A stretch of DNA of 64,000 nt from Flavobacterium sp. SUN052 (GCF_028867935.1 NZ_JAPQNS010000018.1:1-64000); one strand, 5' to 3'. Positions 9,829 through 19,128 are shown, counted from the stretch's first letter. The notes: generated from the sequence alone by a model not told the origin. Program-made: numbers and translations.

Positions 9829-9872
9829 AACTTGTTACCTTTAATTCTGTGTCTAATTAAAGGTAACAAGTT
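9829..9872. terminator. Perfect 18-bp hairpin, intrinsic terminator
   Basis: AACTTGTTACCTTTAATT (9829-9846) is perfectly complementary to 9855-9872 with an 8-nt loop. It starts 6 bp after the stop of the oxidoreductase gene and is followed by a short T-containing stretch. It separates this transcription unit from the Bcr/CflA exporter. Confidence 0.8.
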
Positions 9873-9892
9873 TACGGGTTTACAATGCCGTA

Positions 9893-9920
9893 TTGTAGTA
9901 GGCAGGAGATCGTAAGTTTG
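9893..9920 (+). promoter_or_regulatory. Bacteroidota-type promoter of the Bcr/CflA gene
   Basis: TTG (9893-9895), 17 nt, then TAAGTTTG (9913-9920) matches the -33 and TAnnTTTG -7 pattern with acceptable spacing. Transcription would begin around 9926, which is exactly where the longest open frame of the next gene has its TTG codon. This argues for the downstream GTG as the real start. Confidence 0.6.
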
Positions 9921-9970
9921 ACCGATTGTACGCAACAAAGCGCCCCCGTCCTGACGAACAAATACGCCTG

Positions 9971-11212
9971 GTGAAAATCAATAATCGTAAAACAACTATC
10001 CTGATTCTGGGCCTATTGGCGGCTGTATGTCCTTTTTCTATCGACATGTACCTGCCGGGTTTTCCGGTCATCGCCCAAGGGCTCCACACCACTGTTGATC
10101 AGCTAGCCTATTCACTTTCCAGTTTTTTCATTGGGGTCTGCCTGGGTCAGTTGGCCTGTGGTCCTCTGCTGGATCGCTTTGGTCGCAAAAAGCCGCTGCT
10201 GATCGGTTTAGGCATCTATATCCTGGCGTCTATTGGGTGTGCGCTGTCACCCTCCGTCGAAGCCCTGATCGCGTTTCGGTTTTTGCAGGCGTTGGGGGCC
10301 TGTGTTGGCATGGTCACACCAAATGCCATTGTACGGGATTTATTTCCGGTGGAGGAAAACGCCAAAATTCTTTCGCTGCTGGTCTTGATCTTAGGCGTTT
10401 CGCCCCTGCTGGCTCCTACGATCGGGGGCTATCTCATTGCAGCCAGTGGATGGCCTATGGTTTTTGCGGTGCTGACTATTGTGGCTACCCTACTGCTGCT
10501 GGCTGTTATACGATGGTTGCCCGAAAGTCGGGAGGCCGATTCAGGCTTTTCCCTAAAACCAGCGGCTATTGTTCAGGGCTATTATCAGGTTATAAAAGAG
10601 CCTCAGTTTAGTACGTACGCGGGGGCGGGAGCCCTGGCATCGGCGGGTTTATTCGCCTATCTGGCAGGTTCACCGTTTATCTTCATGAAGCTGTACGGCG
10701 TGAGTGAACAGCAATACGGATTCATTTTTGCCATTATTGCTGCCGGGCTCATTGGCAGCAGTCAGCTGAATAATCTGGTATTGCGGCATTATTCGAGCAG
10801 CCAGGTACTACGCGTTGTTTTGATAACCCAGTCCCTGATCGGATTGCTTTTAGTGATTGGTATAGGCAGTGGCTCATTGGGCCTGTATACTCTGATTGGG
10901 CTGCTGTTTTTATTTCTGAGTTGTCAGGGGTTTACATTCCCCAACTCAGCTGCTTTAGCCATGGCCCCCTTCACGCAGCGGGCGGGTAGCGCATCGGCCT
11001 TATTGGGTGCCCTGCAAATGGTGTGCGGATCGGTCGCATCGGCTCTGGTGGGAGTCTTTTTCAATAGCACCGCAACCCCAATGGTCGTGATTATGTCTGT
11101 TTGTTGTTTGCTGGGTCTGGCGATGTTACTAATCGGCCACAGGCGCATAGCGTATGCCGCCAGACAGGACGCAGCTGCCCGGCAGAGCCTGGAAATGCTG
11201 GAGAAGTTCTAA
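9971..11212 (+). CDS. Bcr/CflA-family multidrug MFS exporter
   Basis: About 413 residues and 12 transmembrane segments. The start region contains the subfamily signature CPFSIDMYLPGFPVIA, and loop 2-3 has the MFS motif LDRFGRKKPLLIG. No ATG exists near the start; I use GTG 9971 because the promoter -7 box ends at 9920 and the alternative TTG 9926 would coincide with the transcription start. Bcr/CflA proteins export bicyclomycin, sulfonamides, chloramphenicol or cysteine. A Crp/Fnr-type regulator gene follows 46 bp downstream. Confidence 0.9.
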   Translation: MKINNRKTTILILGLLAAVCPFSIDMYLPGFPVIAQGLHTTVDQLAYSLSSFFIGVCLGQLACGPLLDRFGRKKPLLIGLGIYILASIGCALSPSVEALIAFRFLQALGACVGMVTPNAIVRDLFPVEENAKILSLLVLILGVSPLLAPTIGGYLIAASGWPMVFAVLTIVATLLLLAVIRWLPESREADSGFSLKPAAIVQGYYQVIKEPQFSTYAGAGALASAGLFAYLAGSPFIFMKLYGVSEQQYGFIFAIIAAGLIGSSQLNNLVLRHYSSSQVLRVVLITQSLIGLLLVIGIGSGSLGLYTLIGLLFLFLSCQGFTFPNSAALAMAPFTQRAGSASALLGALQMVCGSVASALVGVFFNSTATPMVVIMSVCCLLGLAMLLIGHRRIAYAARQDAAARQSLEMLEKF

Positions 11213-11258
11213 CAATACAGCCTTACTTCTGCCAGCCAGATAGGTAACACAACCGACC

Positions 11259-11837
11259 ATGTACGACCGTTTCTTCCAGCATTTTACCGGAAAAGTGCCA
11301 CTTTCGGCCGATGAGCGGGCATTGATTCAGAGCTTCCTGTCGGTGAAGAAAATTCGCAAAAAGCAATATCTGTTGCAGGAGGGCAACGTTTGTACTGTTG
11401 TGGCATTCGTTGATGAGGGTGCCTTACGTTCGTATACTAATGATAGCGAAGGCAAAGAACACATTCTGCAATTCGCGCTGGAAGGCTGGTTTATCTCGGA
11501 TCTCTACAGCTTTTTGACCGGCGAAGTGTCCAGTTATACCATCGAAGCTATTGAGGATTCGGAACTGGTGCTCATCAATCAGTTGGCTTATCAGGAACTA
11601 CTGAAACGTTCGCCTAGCTACCAGGCCTACATGTTACAACTGATTACGGGGGCATACATTGCCTTACAAAAGCGGCTGACGACCACTATCAGTTTGTCGC
11701 CAGAAGAGCGGTATCAGCAACTCATTGGGCTCTACCCCAATATTGTTCAGCGGGTGTCGCAGCGCATGGTTGCCTCCTACCTTGGCCTTACGCCAGAAAC
11801 GCTCAGCCGAATTAGACGACGACTGGCCCATGAATAA
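11259..11837 (+). CDS. Crp/Fnr-family transcriptional regulator
   Basis: 192 residues. An N-terminal cyclic-nucleotide-binding beta-barrel fold covers about residues 20-125 (KKQYLLQEGNVCTVVAFVDEGALRSY). A dimerisation helix and a compact C-terminal HTH (RMVASYLGLTPETLSRIRRRLA) follow. There is no Fnr-type cysteine cluster, and the phosphate-binding Arg-Ser pattern of true Crp is not obvious, so the ligand is unknown. This short Bacteroidota type commonly regulates its neighbour; here that is the upstream exporter. Confidence 0.88.
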   Translation: MYDRFFQHFTGKVPLSADERALIQSFLSVKKIRKKQYLLQEGNVCTVVAFVDEGALRSYTNDSEGKEHILQFALEGWFISDLYSFLTGEVSSYTIEAIEDSELVLINQLAYQELLKRSPSYQAYMLQLITGAYIALQKRLTTTISLSPEERYQQLIGLYPNIVQRVSQRMVASYLGLTPETLSRIRRRLAHE

Positions 11838-11909
11838 GCAACCTGTAATAATGTAGGGCGGAGTAGCTTTTCTTGATTCAAATCAATGGAAATGAGCACC
11901 TCAGGTTGG

Positions 11910-11917
11910 TAATTTTG
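11910..11917 (+). promoter_or_regulatory. -7 box before the dioxygenase-like gene
   Basis: TAATTTTG is an exact TAnnTTTG match ending 23 bp before ATG 11941. It overlaps an in-frame GTG (11917) that would otherwise be taken as the start, so it decides the start in favour of the ATG. No clear -33 box is seen. Confidence 0.45.
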
Positions 11918-11940
11918 TGCTGTCACAACCTACTTTACCA

Positions 11941-12840
11941 ATGAAGACGACTGACATTGAACGACGCCGGTTCGTGCAGTTACTCCTAACAGGAACAACA
12001 GCTATGTCAACCTTATCTGCTTTTACTAATTTCACCGATGGTTTGCCCATACAGGACCAACTGATGCCGGTACTGTTTGTCGGACACGGTTCACCCATGA
12101 ACGGTATCGAGGATACTGAATTCAGCCGCCGATGGGCCACACTGGCAAAAGAAATCCCCGTTCCAACTGCCGTGCTGGTGGTTTCGGCCCACTGGTTCAT
12201 ACGGGGAACGCGCATTACAGCGATGGATAATCCGAAAACCATTCACGATTTCGGTGGCTTCCCGCAGGCCCTGTTCGATGTTCAGTATCCCGCGCCTGGT
12301 AAGCCCGCGCTGGCGCTGGAAACGACCAAGCTGATTCATTCGGCACAGGTTGAACTGGACCACGACTGGGGACTAGACCACGGCACCTGGACCATTGTGC
12401 GGCACATGTACCCGAAAGCAAACATACCGGTGCTACAACTCAGCATCGACTACACCAAAGGCCCGCAATACCACTACGATCTGGCCCGCGAACTAGCTGC
12501 CCTACGGAAAAAGGGCGTACTCATCATAGGGAGCGGCAACATGGTACATAACCTACGGATGGTCGCCTGGGATCGTCTAAAAGATGACTCTTACGGCTAC
12601 GACTGGGCCGTGGGAATGAACGATACGTTTAAATCACTGATCGAATCGGGTGATCACAAGCCCTTGATCAACTACAGCACGCTGGGGAAAGAAGCGATGC
12701 TGGCTATTCCTACGCCGGAACACTACCTCCCACTGATGTACACGCTGGGTTTGCAGACCCCTAAAGACAAGGTATCGTTTTTTAACGACAAGGCCGTGGG
12801 TGGTTCGCTGACCATGACTTCGGTCAAACTGGCGGCATAG
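11941..12840 (+). CDS. LigB/DODA-type class III extradiol dioxygenase family protein (YgiD-like), Tat-like signal
   Basis: 299 residues from ATG 11941. The N-terminus ERRRFVQLLLTGTTAMSTL resembles a twin-arginine signal, unusual for this mostly cytoplasmic family. The metal site is recognisable: FVGHGSPMN (His 49), SAHWF (His 84), a later IGSGNMVHNLR histidine, and the DHGTW segment. Bacterial relatives (E. coli YgiD) are zinc enzymes cleaving DOPA at the 4,5 bond. The substrate here is unknown. It is followed 44 bp later by an MDR-type dehydrogenase. Confidence 0.88.
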   Translation: MKTTDIERRRFVQLLLTGTTAMSTLSAFTNFTDGLPIQDQLMPVLFVGHGSPMNGIEDTEFSRRWATLAKEIPVPTAVLVVSAHWFIRGTRITAMDNPKTIHDFGGFPQALFDVQYPAPGKPALALETTKLIHSAQVELDHDWGLDHGTWTIVRHMYPKANIPVLQLSIDYTKGPQYHYDLARELAALRKKGVLIIGSGNMVHNLRMVAWDRLKDDSYGYDWAVGMNDTFKSLIESGDHKPLINYSTLGKEAMLAIPTPEHYLPLMYTLGLQTPKDKVSFFNDKAVGGSLTMTSVKLAA

Positions 12841-12884
12841 GAACATCTCTGGGCCTAACCAAGCTCCATAAATCGTTTAGGCTT

Positions 12885-13853
12885 ATGAAAGCTGCCGTCG
12901 TCTATCGCTCCGGCTCTGCCGAAGAACTTGTTTTAGAGGAATGGCCCATACCTGTTCCAGGCGTCGGGCAGGTGTTGATCCGGGTGAAAGCTTTTGGCCT
13001 GAATCGGTCCGAACTGATGACCCGCAAAGGATTCTCGCCCTACGTTCAGTTTCCGCGTGTGCTGGGTATCGAGTGTGTTGGTGAGGTAGAAGATGATCCG
13101 TCGGGAGAATTCAAAAAAGGGGAGCAGATAGCCGTCTGCATGGGGGGCATGGGCCGTGATTTCGACGGGAGCTATGCCGACTATACCGTGGTGCCAAAGT
13201 CTATTACCTACCCGTTTAGCAGCACGCTTCCCTGGGAGGTACTCGGGGCCATTCCCGAAATGTTTCAGACAGTCTATGGCTCGCTGTATCTGGCACTAGG
13301 CATTCAGCCCGGCGAAACATTGCTTGTTCGCGGAGGTACGTCGTCGGTGGGAATGCTGGCAACTCAAATGGCTAAAAACGCCGGGCTTACGGTCATTGCC
13401 ACCACCCGTAACCCGCAAAAAGAAAAGGCCTTACTTGACAACGGTGCTTCGTATGTGCTTATTGATGAGGGTCACCTGACCAATAAGGTTAGGGCAATTT
13501 TCCAGGAAGGTGTCGATAAAGTATTAGAGTTGGTGGGCACCTCTACTCTTCGCGATTCGCTGCATTGTCTCAAGCCGGGCGGAACGGGTTGCATGACGGG
13601 TATGCTGGCTGAAAGCTGGTCTATCGCCGATTTTGCCCCTATGGAGTTTATTCCGGCCACCGTTCGGCTCACGATTTTTGATAGTGGCCAGATCAGGAGT
13701 TCGGTGCCGGTATTTCAGGAGTTCATCCGCGAGGTGGAAGCGGGCAGGGTGAAACTCGCAGTGAGTCAGGTATTTCGCTTAAATCACATTGTGGCCGCTC
13801 ACCAATTCATGGAAACCAATCAGGGAGCCGGTAAGATTGTTGTATTGCCCTGA
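12885..13853 (+). CDS. Zinc-independent MDR-family dehydrogenase (quinone oxidoreductase-like)
   Basis: 322 residues of the medium-chain dehydrogenase fold: a GroES-like N-terminal domain (VKAFGLNRSELMTRKG), then a Rossmann NADPH site GGTSSVGMLATQMAK at about residue 150. It ends with GAGKIVVLP, typical for the quinone oxidoreductase branch. The cysteine/histidine set for structural or catalytic zinc is missing. The substrate cannot be assigned. It converges on the histidine kinase gene with a 75-bp gap. Confidence 0.88.
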   Translation: MKAAVVYRSGSAEELVLEEWPIPVPGVGQVLIRVKAFGLNRSELMTRKGFSPYVQFPRVLGIECVGEVEDDPSGEFKKGEQIAVCMGGMGRDFDGSYADYTVVPKSITYPFSSTLPWEVLGAIPEMFQTVYGSLYLALGIQPGETLLVRGGTSSVGMLATQMAKNAGLTVIATTRNPQKEKALLDNGASYVLIDEGHLTNKVRAIFQEGVDKVLELVGTSTLRDSLHCLKPGGTGCMTGMLAESWSIADFAPMEFIPATVRLTIFDSGQIRSSVPVFQEFIREVEAGRVKLAVSQVFRLNHIVAAHQFMETNQGAGKIVVLP

Positions 13854-13928
13854 TCAGTGCAAATCAATCCTGAACGGTGTTCGACATAAAGGAGTAATCA
13901 TGCCTATGTTAGTATCATTAAATAGACA

Positions 13929-15497
13929 CTAAGCAGGTAAATATACCCAAAAGGTAGCTCCTTCACCAGGCTTGCTGGTAGCAGTAATACCACCACCATG
14001 ACTGGTAGCTACCCGCTGGCAGATGGCTAAGCCGATCCCAGTTCCTGCGTATTCGTTTTTACCGTGCAACCGCTGAAAAACCTGGAAGATGCGGTCTGCA
14101 TACTGGGAGTCAAAACCAATTCCGTCATCATGCACACTAATTTGGTGAAACATGGCCGCTGGGTTAGTTGGTCCAACTTCCTTAGGTAGTTTACTCCGCG
14201 GCAATAAGGTACTCCTCACCTCTACCTGCGGTTGTTGATTAGGTCGGCTAAACTTCAGGGCATTCGATAACAAATTCTGAAATAGCTGAGCTAGTTGCAT
14301 CGCATCGCCAGTTACCCACGGCAAGTCGTCGACAGCTATTTTCGCATTACGTTGGCTAATCATCCAGTCGAGCGTAGTCAGTACGTCGGCTACCACGTCA
14401 GAGAGTGATACTAGAACGTGGTCCTGATCCTGTTGCTGGATTGAAATACGGGAATAGGCCAGTAAATCTTTTATCAGCGCCGACATTCGGACACCCGCCT
14501 GATTAATACGTTGGAGGTAGTCACGGTTAGCATCAGTCAACTGACCAGCGAGCTGCTCCTGTAATAGCGAGCTGAACGACTGGATTTTGCGCAGAGGCTC
14601 CTGCAAATCATGGCTGGCGACATAGGCAAACTGCTGTAAACTATCGTTTGAACTGTTTAGTTCGTCAATTTTGCTTTCGAGCTGAATTTGCAACTGTCGC
14701 AGGTGAGTGAAATCGGTAAAGTGGATAATCACCCCATCGTCCACTTTGGATGTACTCATTAAATTATAAAGGTCAAGCCCATCTTTGTTATAGTGTATTT
14801 CAAAGGTGAGCGACCGACCCGTTTTATACGTTTCAACCGGGTTCGTAAAGCTTGCCGTCTCAAAATAACCAGGGAAAACTTCACCTACCCTTTTACCATG
14901 CAACTTTTCAGGGGTTGTGTTGGCGTAAGAGGCATAAGCCTGGTTGGTAAGCTTGAAACGAAAGTCAATAATCTCGCCGTTCTCAAAAACCGGTTGAAGC
15001 ACCTGCATGGGTTCTTTAAACGAGTTAATGATCATTTGGAGATACTGGTTAGCCTGGGAAATTTCCACTAGTTGTACCTCGGGAGTAACATCTTCAATCG
15101 TGTGAATAATGTAGGCTAATTCACCATCATGGCCAATCACAGGCTTATTAATCGGTCGCCAGACTCGCCACTCCAAAACGTCCGTTTGAACATAAGGCCA
15201 CTCAAAAGGCTGGTCTGCCATTAAGTGGGTTTGCTTGGTTTGTACTACTTGAGTTAACGATTGCAGAAGCTGTACAGCAATAGATTGCTTGCTCCGGCCA
15301 GTGAAAAACACATTGAAAATACTGCTACCTACCAGAGCCTTGCGCTCAATACTGACAGCTGACAGATAATCGTCTGACACGGCCGCAATGGTAAACGTTG
15401 GCGCATCGGGTAATAATACCAGATGATTACCGGGCATTGCATTAATGAGTAGGGAATAGAAAGCCAGGCCATCCTTGCTGGTTGCGATTGTGCTCAT
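13929..15497 (-). CDS. Soluble PAS-domain sensor histidine kinase
   Basis: 522 residues with no transmembrane helix, so it is cytoplasmic. Two PAS-like domains (about 10-140 and 150-270) precede a coiled coil. The HisKA box is FAYVASHDLQEPLRKIQ with phospho-acceptor H296, the form seen in phytochrome-type kinases. HATPase motifs follow: QNLLSNALKFS (N box), DDGIGFD (G1) and GTGIGLAICQR (G2). No receiver domain or partner regulator is adjacent. The downstream 245-bp gap (15498-15742) shows no clear feature. Confidence 0.92.
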   Translation of the reverse strand: MSTIATSKDGLAFYSLLINAMPGNHLVLLPDAPTFTIAAVSDDYLSAVSIERKALVGSSIFNVFFTGRSKQSIAVQLLQSLTQVVQTKQTHLMADQPFEWPYVQTDVLEWRVWRPINKPVIGHDGELAYIIHTIEDVTPEVQLVEISQANQYLQMIINSFKEPMQVLQPVFENGEIIDFRFKLTNQAYASYANTTPEKLHGKRVGEVFPGYFETASFTNPVETYKTGRSLTFEIHYNKDGLDLYNLMSTSKVDDGVIIHFTDFTHLRQLQIQLESKIDELNSSNDSLQQFAYVASHDLQEPLRKIQSFSSLLQEQLAGQLTDANRDYLQRINQAGVRMSALIKDLLAYSRISIQQQDQDHVLVSLSDVVADVLTTLDWMISQRNAKIAVDDLPWVTGDAMQLAQLFQNLLSNALKFSRPNQQPQVEVRSTLLPRSKLPKEVGPTNPAAMFHQISVHDDGIGFDSQYADRIFQVFQRLHGKNEYAGTGIGLAICQRVATSHGGGITATSKPGEGATFWVYLPA

Positions 15498-15742
15498 TAT
15501 CGAGATTTTTACTGTCCTTTTGCTTTATTAACCATTATGTGCGGATTAGTACAAAGCAATTTCAAATAAATGGCCATACTATTTACTACGGGTTCTAAAT
15601 TATAGATAAGTTAGTTATTTCGTTAATGTACGTAGCCAATGATTCAGACCAATGGAATTAATTTTTTACAAATCCACGAGATAGATGGGAAACGAGGCCG
15701 ATTTAACTTTATTTCCGTCCACTTCGGTTAACGCTTGCGATG

Positions 15743-17101
15743 TTAACCAATCTGGCTCGGCAAACTGATGGTAACAGTAGTACCCTGGTTTTCTTCGGAG
15801 CTGATTTGGATGGTTCCCTGATGCAGCTCAATGATTTTTTGGGTTACTGCCAGCCCAATACCATAGCCCGGAACACCCTGCACATTGCTGCCCCGGTAAA
15901 GAGGGTCGAGTATATGATCCGCATCGGCTTTAGCAATGCCCCTCCCTTTGTCGACCGCCGTCACGGTAATTTGGCCGTTTTTTGATTCCAGCTGTACAGA
16001 AACTGCTTCGCTCGAATATTTACAGGCGTTATCTAGCACGTTCAGAAAAGCCGTTGTCAGCAGAGTCATGCTGCCTTTCACCGTCAGCGATTCATCTTCG
16101 TTAGTTGTGAAATGGAGCGGCAGGTGTCGCCCCGGATACTTTGTCTGCACCTGGCTAATAGCGGTGAGTAGGCTATCATCTACCTGAACGGCCGTTAGGC
16201 TTAAGCTTCCATCGGTAATTTTGGCTAAACCCAGCAACCCATTTGTGAGGGCAATCACCTTTTTCAATTCATCAACGGCAACCTCCATACTATCGCGCCA
16301 GTCGGCGGGGTCGTGATCGTAACGGAGGGATGTTTCCAGCGTACCCAGCGTGTTGGTGAGCGGAGTACGCAGTTCGTGGGAAGCATGGGCAACAAAGCTG
16401 CGTTGCGACACAAAGGCATCTTCGAGCCGAAACAGCATCTGATTGAAGGTCATGGCCAACTGAGCAATTTCGTCACGACGATTGCCTTCATTCACCCGCT
16501 TATGCAGATCCACAGCGGTAATCTGTTCTACTTCGTCCACAATCTGGGATATTGGTCGCAACACCCTGCCCGAAAAATACCAGCCCGCCAGCACAATCAG
16601 TGCAAACCCCAGCAGGTTGGCCAGTATCAGAATCTGTTGCAAAGTACCTAATTTGGCTAAACCGATCCGGTCGTAGCCAGAGGCAAAAATGTAAAACAAT
16701 TGTCCACGATCGCGGTAGGGGATCATGATCGACTCAAGATGCCCACTCCTAAACTCGGATAGCGAATCGGTGTCCAGCAGCGGTATCTTTTCTTTATAGT
16801 ATTCCGATTCTTTCAGGGTCCGGTTGGTGAATACCAGTTTGCGCTGCTGATCGTAAATGCTGATTTGCTCTTCTACAATGGTAAGCAGGTCGGTGCGCAC
16901 CATGTTCTTGAAAAAGTCATCGTGTAGGTGTCGCCGGGAGATCAGAACGCGCCCGGTCTCGCGGGCTTTCCCTTCCAGCCGACTGTAAAATTCTTCCTGT
17001 CGGTACAGCGAATAAAAGTACCAGACCAGCAGCGACAGCGTAATCTGAATAGCCGTTGCCAGCAGCGTAAAAATGATTGTCAGGCGATTCCGAATGAGCA
17101 T
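15743..17101 (-). CDS. Membrane sensor histidine kinase with HAMP domain
   Basis: 452 residues. TM1 is near residues 10-32 and TM2 near 155-175, flanking a periplasmic sensor domain of about 120 residues. A HAMP domain (RPISQIVDEVEQIT) and HisKA (FVAHASHELRTPLTNT) follow. The HATPase domain carries NVLDNACKYSSE, DKGRGIAKAD and GYGIGLAV. It lies 18 bp downstream of its response regulator gene, so the two make one operon. The arrangement resembles CusS/PhoQ-class OmpR systems; the signal is unknown. Confidence 0.94.
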   Translation of the reverse strand: MLIRNRLTIIFTLLATAIQITLSLLVWYFYSLYRQEEFYSRLEGKARETGRVLISRRHLHDDFFKNMVRTDLLTIVEEQISIYDQQRKLVFTNRTLKESEYYKEKIPLLDTDSLSEFRSGHLESIMIPYRDRGQLFYIFASGYDRIGLAKLGTLQQILILANLLGFALIVLAGWYFSGRVLRPISQIVDEVEQITAVDLHKRVNEGNRRDEIAQLAMTFNQMLFRLEDAFVSQRSFVAHASHELRTPLTNTLGTLETSLRYDHDPADWRDSMEVAVDELKKVIALTNGLLGLAKITDGSLSLTAVQVDDSLLTAISQVQTKYPGRHLPLHFTTNEDESLTVKGSMTLLTTAFLNVLDNACKYSSEAVSVQLESKNGQITVTAVDKGRGIAKADADHILDPLYRGSNVQGVPGYGIGLAVTQKIIELHQGTIQISSEENQGTTVTISLPSQIG

Positions 17102-17119
17102 GCAGGTGTGTCGACTAGA

Positions 17120-17791
17120 TTAACTCTCGCGGAGAACGTATCCCATACCCACAATTGTATGCAACAGCTTGGGCGAATAGCCTTTATCAATTTTCTTGCG
17201 TAAATAGCTGATATACACATCAATAACGTTTGTGCTACTGTCGAAGTTGAGGCTCCAGACCCGTTCGCTGATGTCGACCCTCGAAATAATTTTCCCTTTG
17301 TTGAGCATCAGGTATTCCATCAGGGCGTATTCGCGGGTGGTCAGGTCAATGCGGTTGCCCGCCCGGCTCACGGTTTTGGTATCCAGGTTCAACTCCAAAT
17401 CGGCCAGTTGGAGTATTTGTTTCGGTTTGGAACGGTTCCGGCGGGTCAGCGCTCTGATGCGTAAGAGCAATTCCTGAAATTCAAACGGTTTTGCCAGGTA
17501 ATCGTCGGCTCCGGCATTGAATCCGTCCGACTTGTCGGCCAGACTATCCAGCGCGGTGAGCATCAGCACGGGTACGGTCTCATTGTCGGCCCGAATCAAC
17601 CGGCACACTTCAAAGCCGTTGATTTGGGGGAGGTTAACGTCCAGTATAATGATATCGTAGAGGTCCTTTCGGAACAGCGACAGGCCAGTGCGACCATCAA
17701 AAGCGACTTCGACTTCGTAGCCTTCGGCCGATATACCTTTGCGGATAAAAGAGGCCAGGCGCTCCTCGTCTTCAACTAAAAGGACTTTCAT
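17120..17791 (-). CDS. OmpR/PhoB-family response regulator
   Basis: 223 residues. Receiver domain 1-120: acidic pair in LLVEDEER, phospho-acceptor Asp in IIILDVNLP, MLTA, and the conserved Lys in YLAKPFEF. The C-terminal winged helix includes LTTREYALMEYLMLNKGKIISR and ISYLRKKIDKG. It is the first gene of a two-gene operon with the kinase downstream. Confidence 0.96.
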   Translation of the reverse strand: MKVLLVEDEERLASFIRKGISAEGYEVEVAFDGRTGLSLFRKDLYDIIILDVNLPQINGFEVCRLIRADNETVPVLMLTALDSLADKSDGFNAGADDYLAKPFEFQELLLRIRALTRRNRSKPKQILQLADLELNLDTKTVSRAGNRIDLTTREYALMEYLMLNKGKIISRVDISERVWSLNFDSSTNVIDVYISYLRKKIDKGYSPKLLHTIVGMGYVLRES

Positions 17792-17808
17792 AAAAAGACT
17801 GGTTCAGT

Positions 17809-17833
17809 GCTTTAGCCTGGTGTTGGCTAAAGC
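17809..17833. terminator. Hairpin between DUF1772 gene and two-component operon
   Basis: GCTTTAGCC (17809-17817), a 7-nt loop and GGCTAAAGC (17825-17833) form a perfect 9-bp stem, 18 bp upstream of the response regulator ATG. There is no U-tract on the minus strand, so it may equally be a regulatory site for the two-component operon. Confidence 0.4.
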
Positions 17834-17875
17834 TAAAACTAGCGGACATCCTGTCGACGGAAAGCGAACCATTGC

Positions 17876-18346
17876 CTACGGCTTCTTCAAGCCAGCGACA
17901 TGTTGTAAGTTAGCCCATATCAATAAGCATAGCCCGACCAATGAGGTGAAAAATCGTATCTTATGGTATAACCACCACTTGTCCCGCCACTCGGTCCAGT
18001 CGGCTGGTGGGCTTGTCGGCTTCCAGGTCATGACCAAAGCGTTTATGGGCTGATTCCCAAATCGAGTTAAAAGCCCCGTAACAACAAAGAGAATGGCCGC
18101 TGTTAAGAATAAAACCATTAGGGGCTTATTTGTTTTATTTAAATAGGCTAGACCTAAACTTGATACGATTATCAATCCCCCCATAGCGGGCAGGAGCACG
18201 TTCAAACCGTTGACCAACTGTTGATGTTGTTCTACGTAAGAAGTGGCAGGAAGGCTGGTTGGGTTGAAACAGACCAAAATACCGAACACGCTACCCACTA
18301 CTAAAGCCGCAACCAGGAGATTAAGAAATCGGAGAATCTTTTCCAT
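17876..18346 (-). CDS. DUF1772 (anthrone oxygenase-like) membrane protein
   Basis: 156 residues with four hydrophobic segments (about 7-28, 50-70, 77-97, 130-150). The family signature follows the third helix: FGNQPINALVMTW...WRDKWWLYHKIR. DUF1772 members include the fungal anthrone oxygenase-like proteins; bacterial ones have no settled function. It stands alone at the edge of the accessory stretch. Confidence 0.75.
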   Translation of the reverse strand: MEKILRFLNLLVAALVVGSVFGILVCFNPTSLPATSYVEQHQQLVNGLNVLLPAMGGLIIVSSLGLAYLNKTNKPLMVLFLTAAILFVVTGLLTRFGNQPINALVMTWKPTSPPADWTEWRDKWWLYHKIRFFTSLVGLCLLIWANLQHVAGLKKP

Positions 18347-18451
18347 AAGCTAAACGGGTTTGTTAAGGAGACAAATTCGCTGAACGTTTCAGGAATGGTG
18401 CGGTTCACTTGGGGCCTTTATTCCCTCTGTTTGGTGGTCAGAAAGTACTCG

Positions 18452-18471
18452 CCCAGATATACGTATCTGGG
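18452..18471. terminator. Hairpin downstream of the HD-domain gene
   Basis: CCCAGATA, loop TACG, TATCTGGG: a perfect 8-bp stem with a tetraloop, 24 bp beyond the stop of the HD-domain gene. No U-run follows on the minus strand, so its efficiency is uncertain. Confidence 0.4.
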
Positions 18472-18495
18472 AGTCGGAAAAGGCGATCGTTTACG

Positions 18496-19086
18496 CTATT
18501 TTTTCAGTATTCCCCTATCAACACTTTGATTGATTAGGTCCTCTGCGTAGTTCCAAATCGTAGTCGATCCGTTTTTGATAGCTTTTTTCTTATCGTACAC
18601 TTTTTGGTAGTTCACATCAAATTCTACCCAAGTCCCGCCATTGTTAGACGTATTTTGTAGCAGTGGTTCAAACCTATCCATTGCTCTGGCAAACTTCGCT
18701 TCATTCGTTATGCCTTCCTCAAACTCTTCCCAGATAGCAATAAACTCATCAGCCTGCTCTTGCGGCAACAGCCCGAATATTCGTTTTGCTGCCACTAGTT
18801 CTTCCGTGGTATTTGTATGATTTTTTTGACTGTCATAAATGAATGTATCACCGGCATCTATCTCTACAATATCATGAATCAAAACCATTTTTAGCACTTT
18901 CAGTACATCAATCGGAACGTCTGAATGCTCTGCCAAAACGATTGTCATCATGGCTAAATGCCAGCTATGTTCTGCATCATTCTCATTCCTGTTGCTGTTG
19001 AACAACTTGGTTTTACGCTGTATGTACTTGAGCTTGTCAATCTCCTTGATAAAGTCGACTTGCTTCAGTAGGTTGTCAGTTTTCAT
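18496..19086 (-). CDS. HD-domain phosphohydrolase (YfbR/HDDC2-like)
   Basis: 196 residues. HD superfamily metal site: H40 in NDAEHSWHLA, H71-D72 in VLIHDIVEIDAGD, and a late Asp in ARAMDRFEPLL. The family includes 5'-deoxynucleotidases (E. coli YfbR, human HDDC2), so nucleotide dephosphorylation is the likely reaction. A -7-type box lies about 35 bp upstream of the ATG, suggesting its own promoter. Confidence 0.85.
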   Translation of the reverse strand: MKTDNLLKQVDFIKEIDKLKYIQRKTKLFNSNRNENDAEHSWHLAMMTIVLAEHSDVPIDVLKVLKMVLIHDIVEIDAGDTFIYDSQKNHTNTTEELVAAKRIFGLLPQEQADEFIAIWEEFEEGITNEAKFARAMDRFEPLLQNTSNNGGTWVEFDVNYQKVYDKKKAIKNGSTTIWNYAEDLINQSVDRGILKK

Positions 19087-19120
19087 GCTCGTTTATGATT
19101 AAATCCACCCATCTACTGTA

Positions 19121-19128
19121 CAAACATA
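19121..19128 (-). promoter_or_regulatory. -7 box of the HD-domain gene
   Basis: The minus strand reads TATGTTTG, an exact TAnnTTTG match, leaving about 30 nt of leader before ATG 19086. A matching -33 TTTG is not evident. Confidence 0.4.

Noticed and set aside
9926-9970. TTG start at 9926 for the Bcr/CflA gene
   Set aside because: A well-formed promoter places the transcription start at about this base, so GTG 9971 is the more sensible start.
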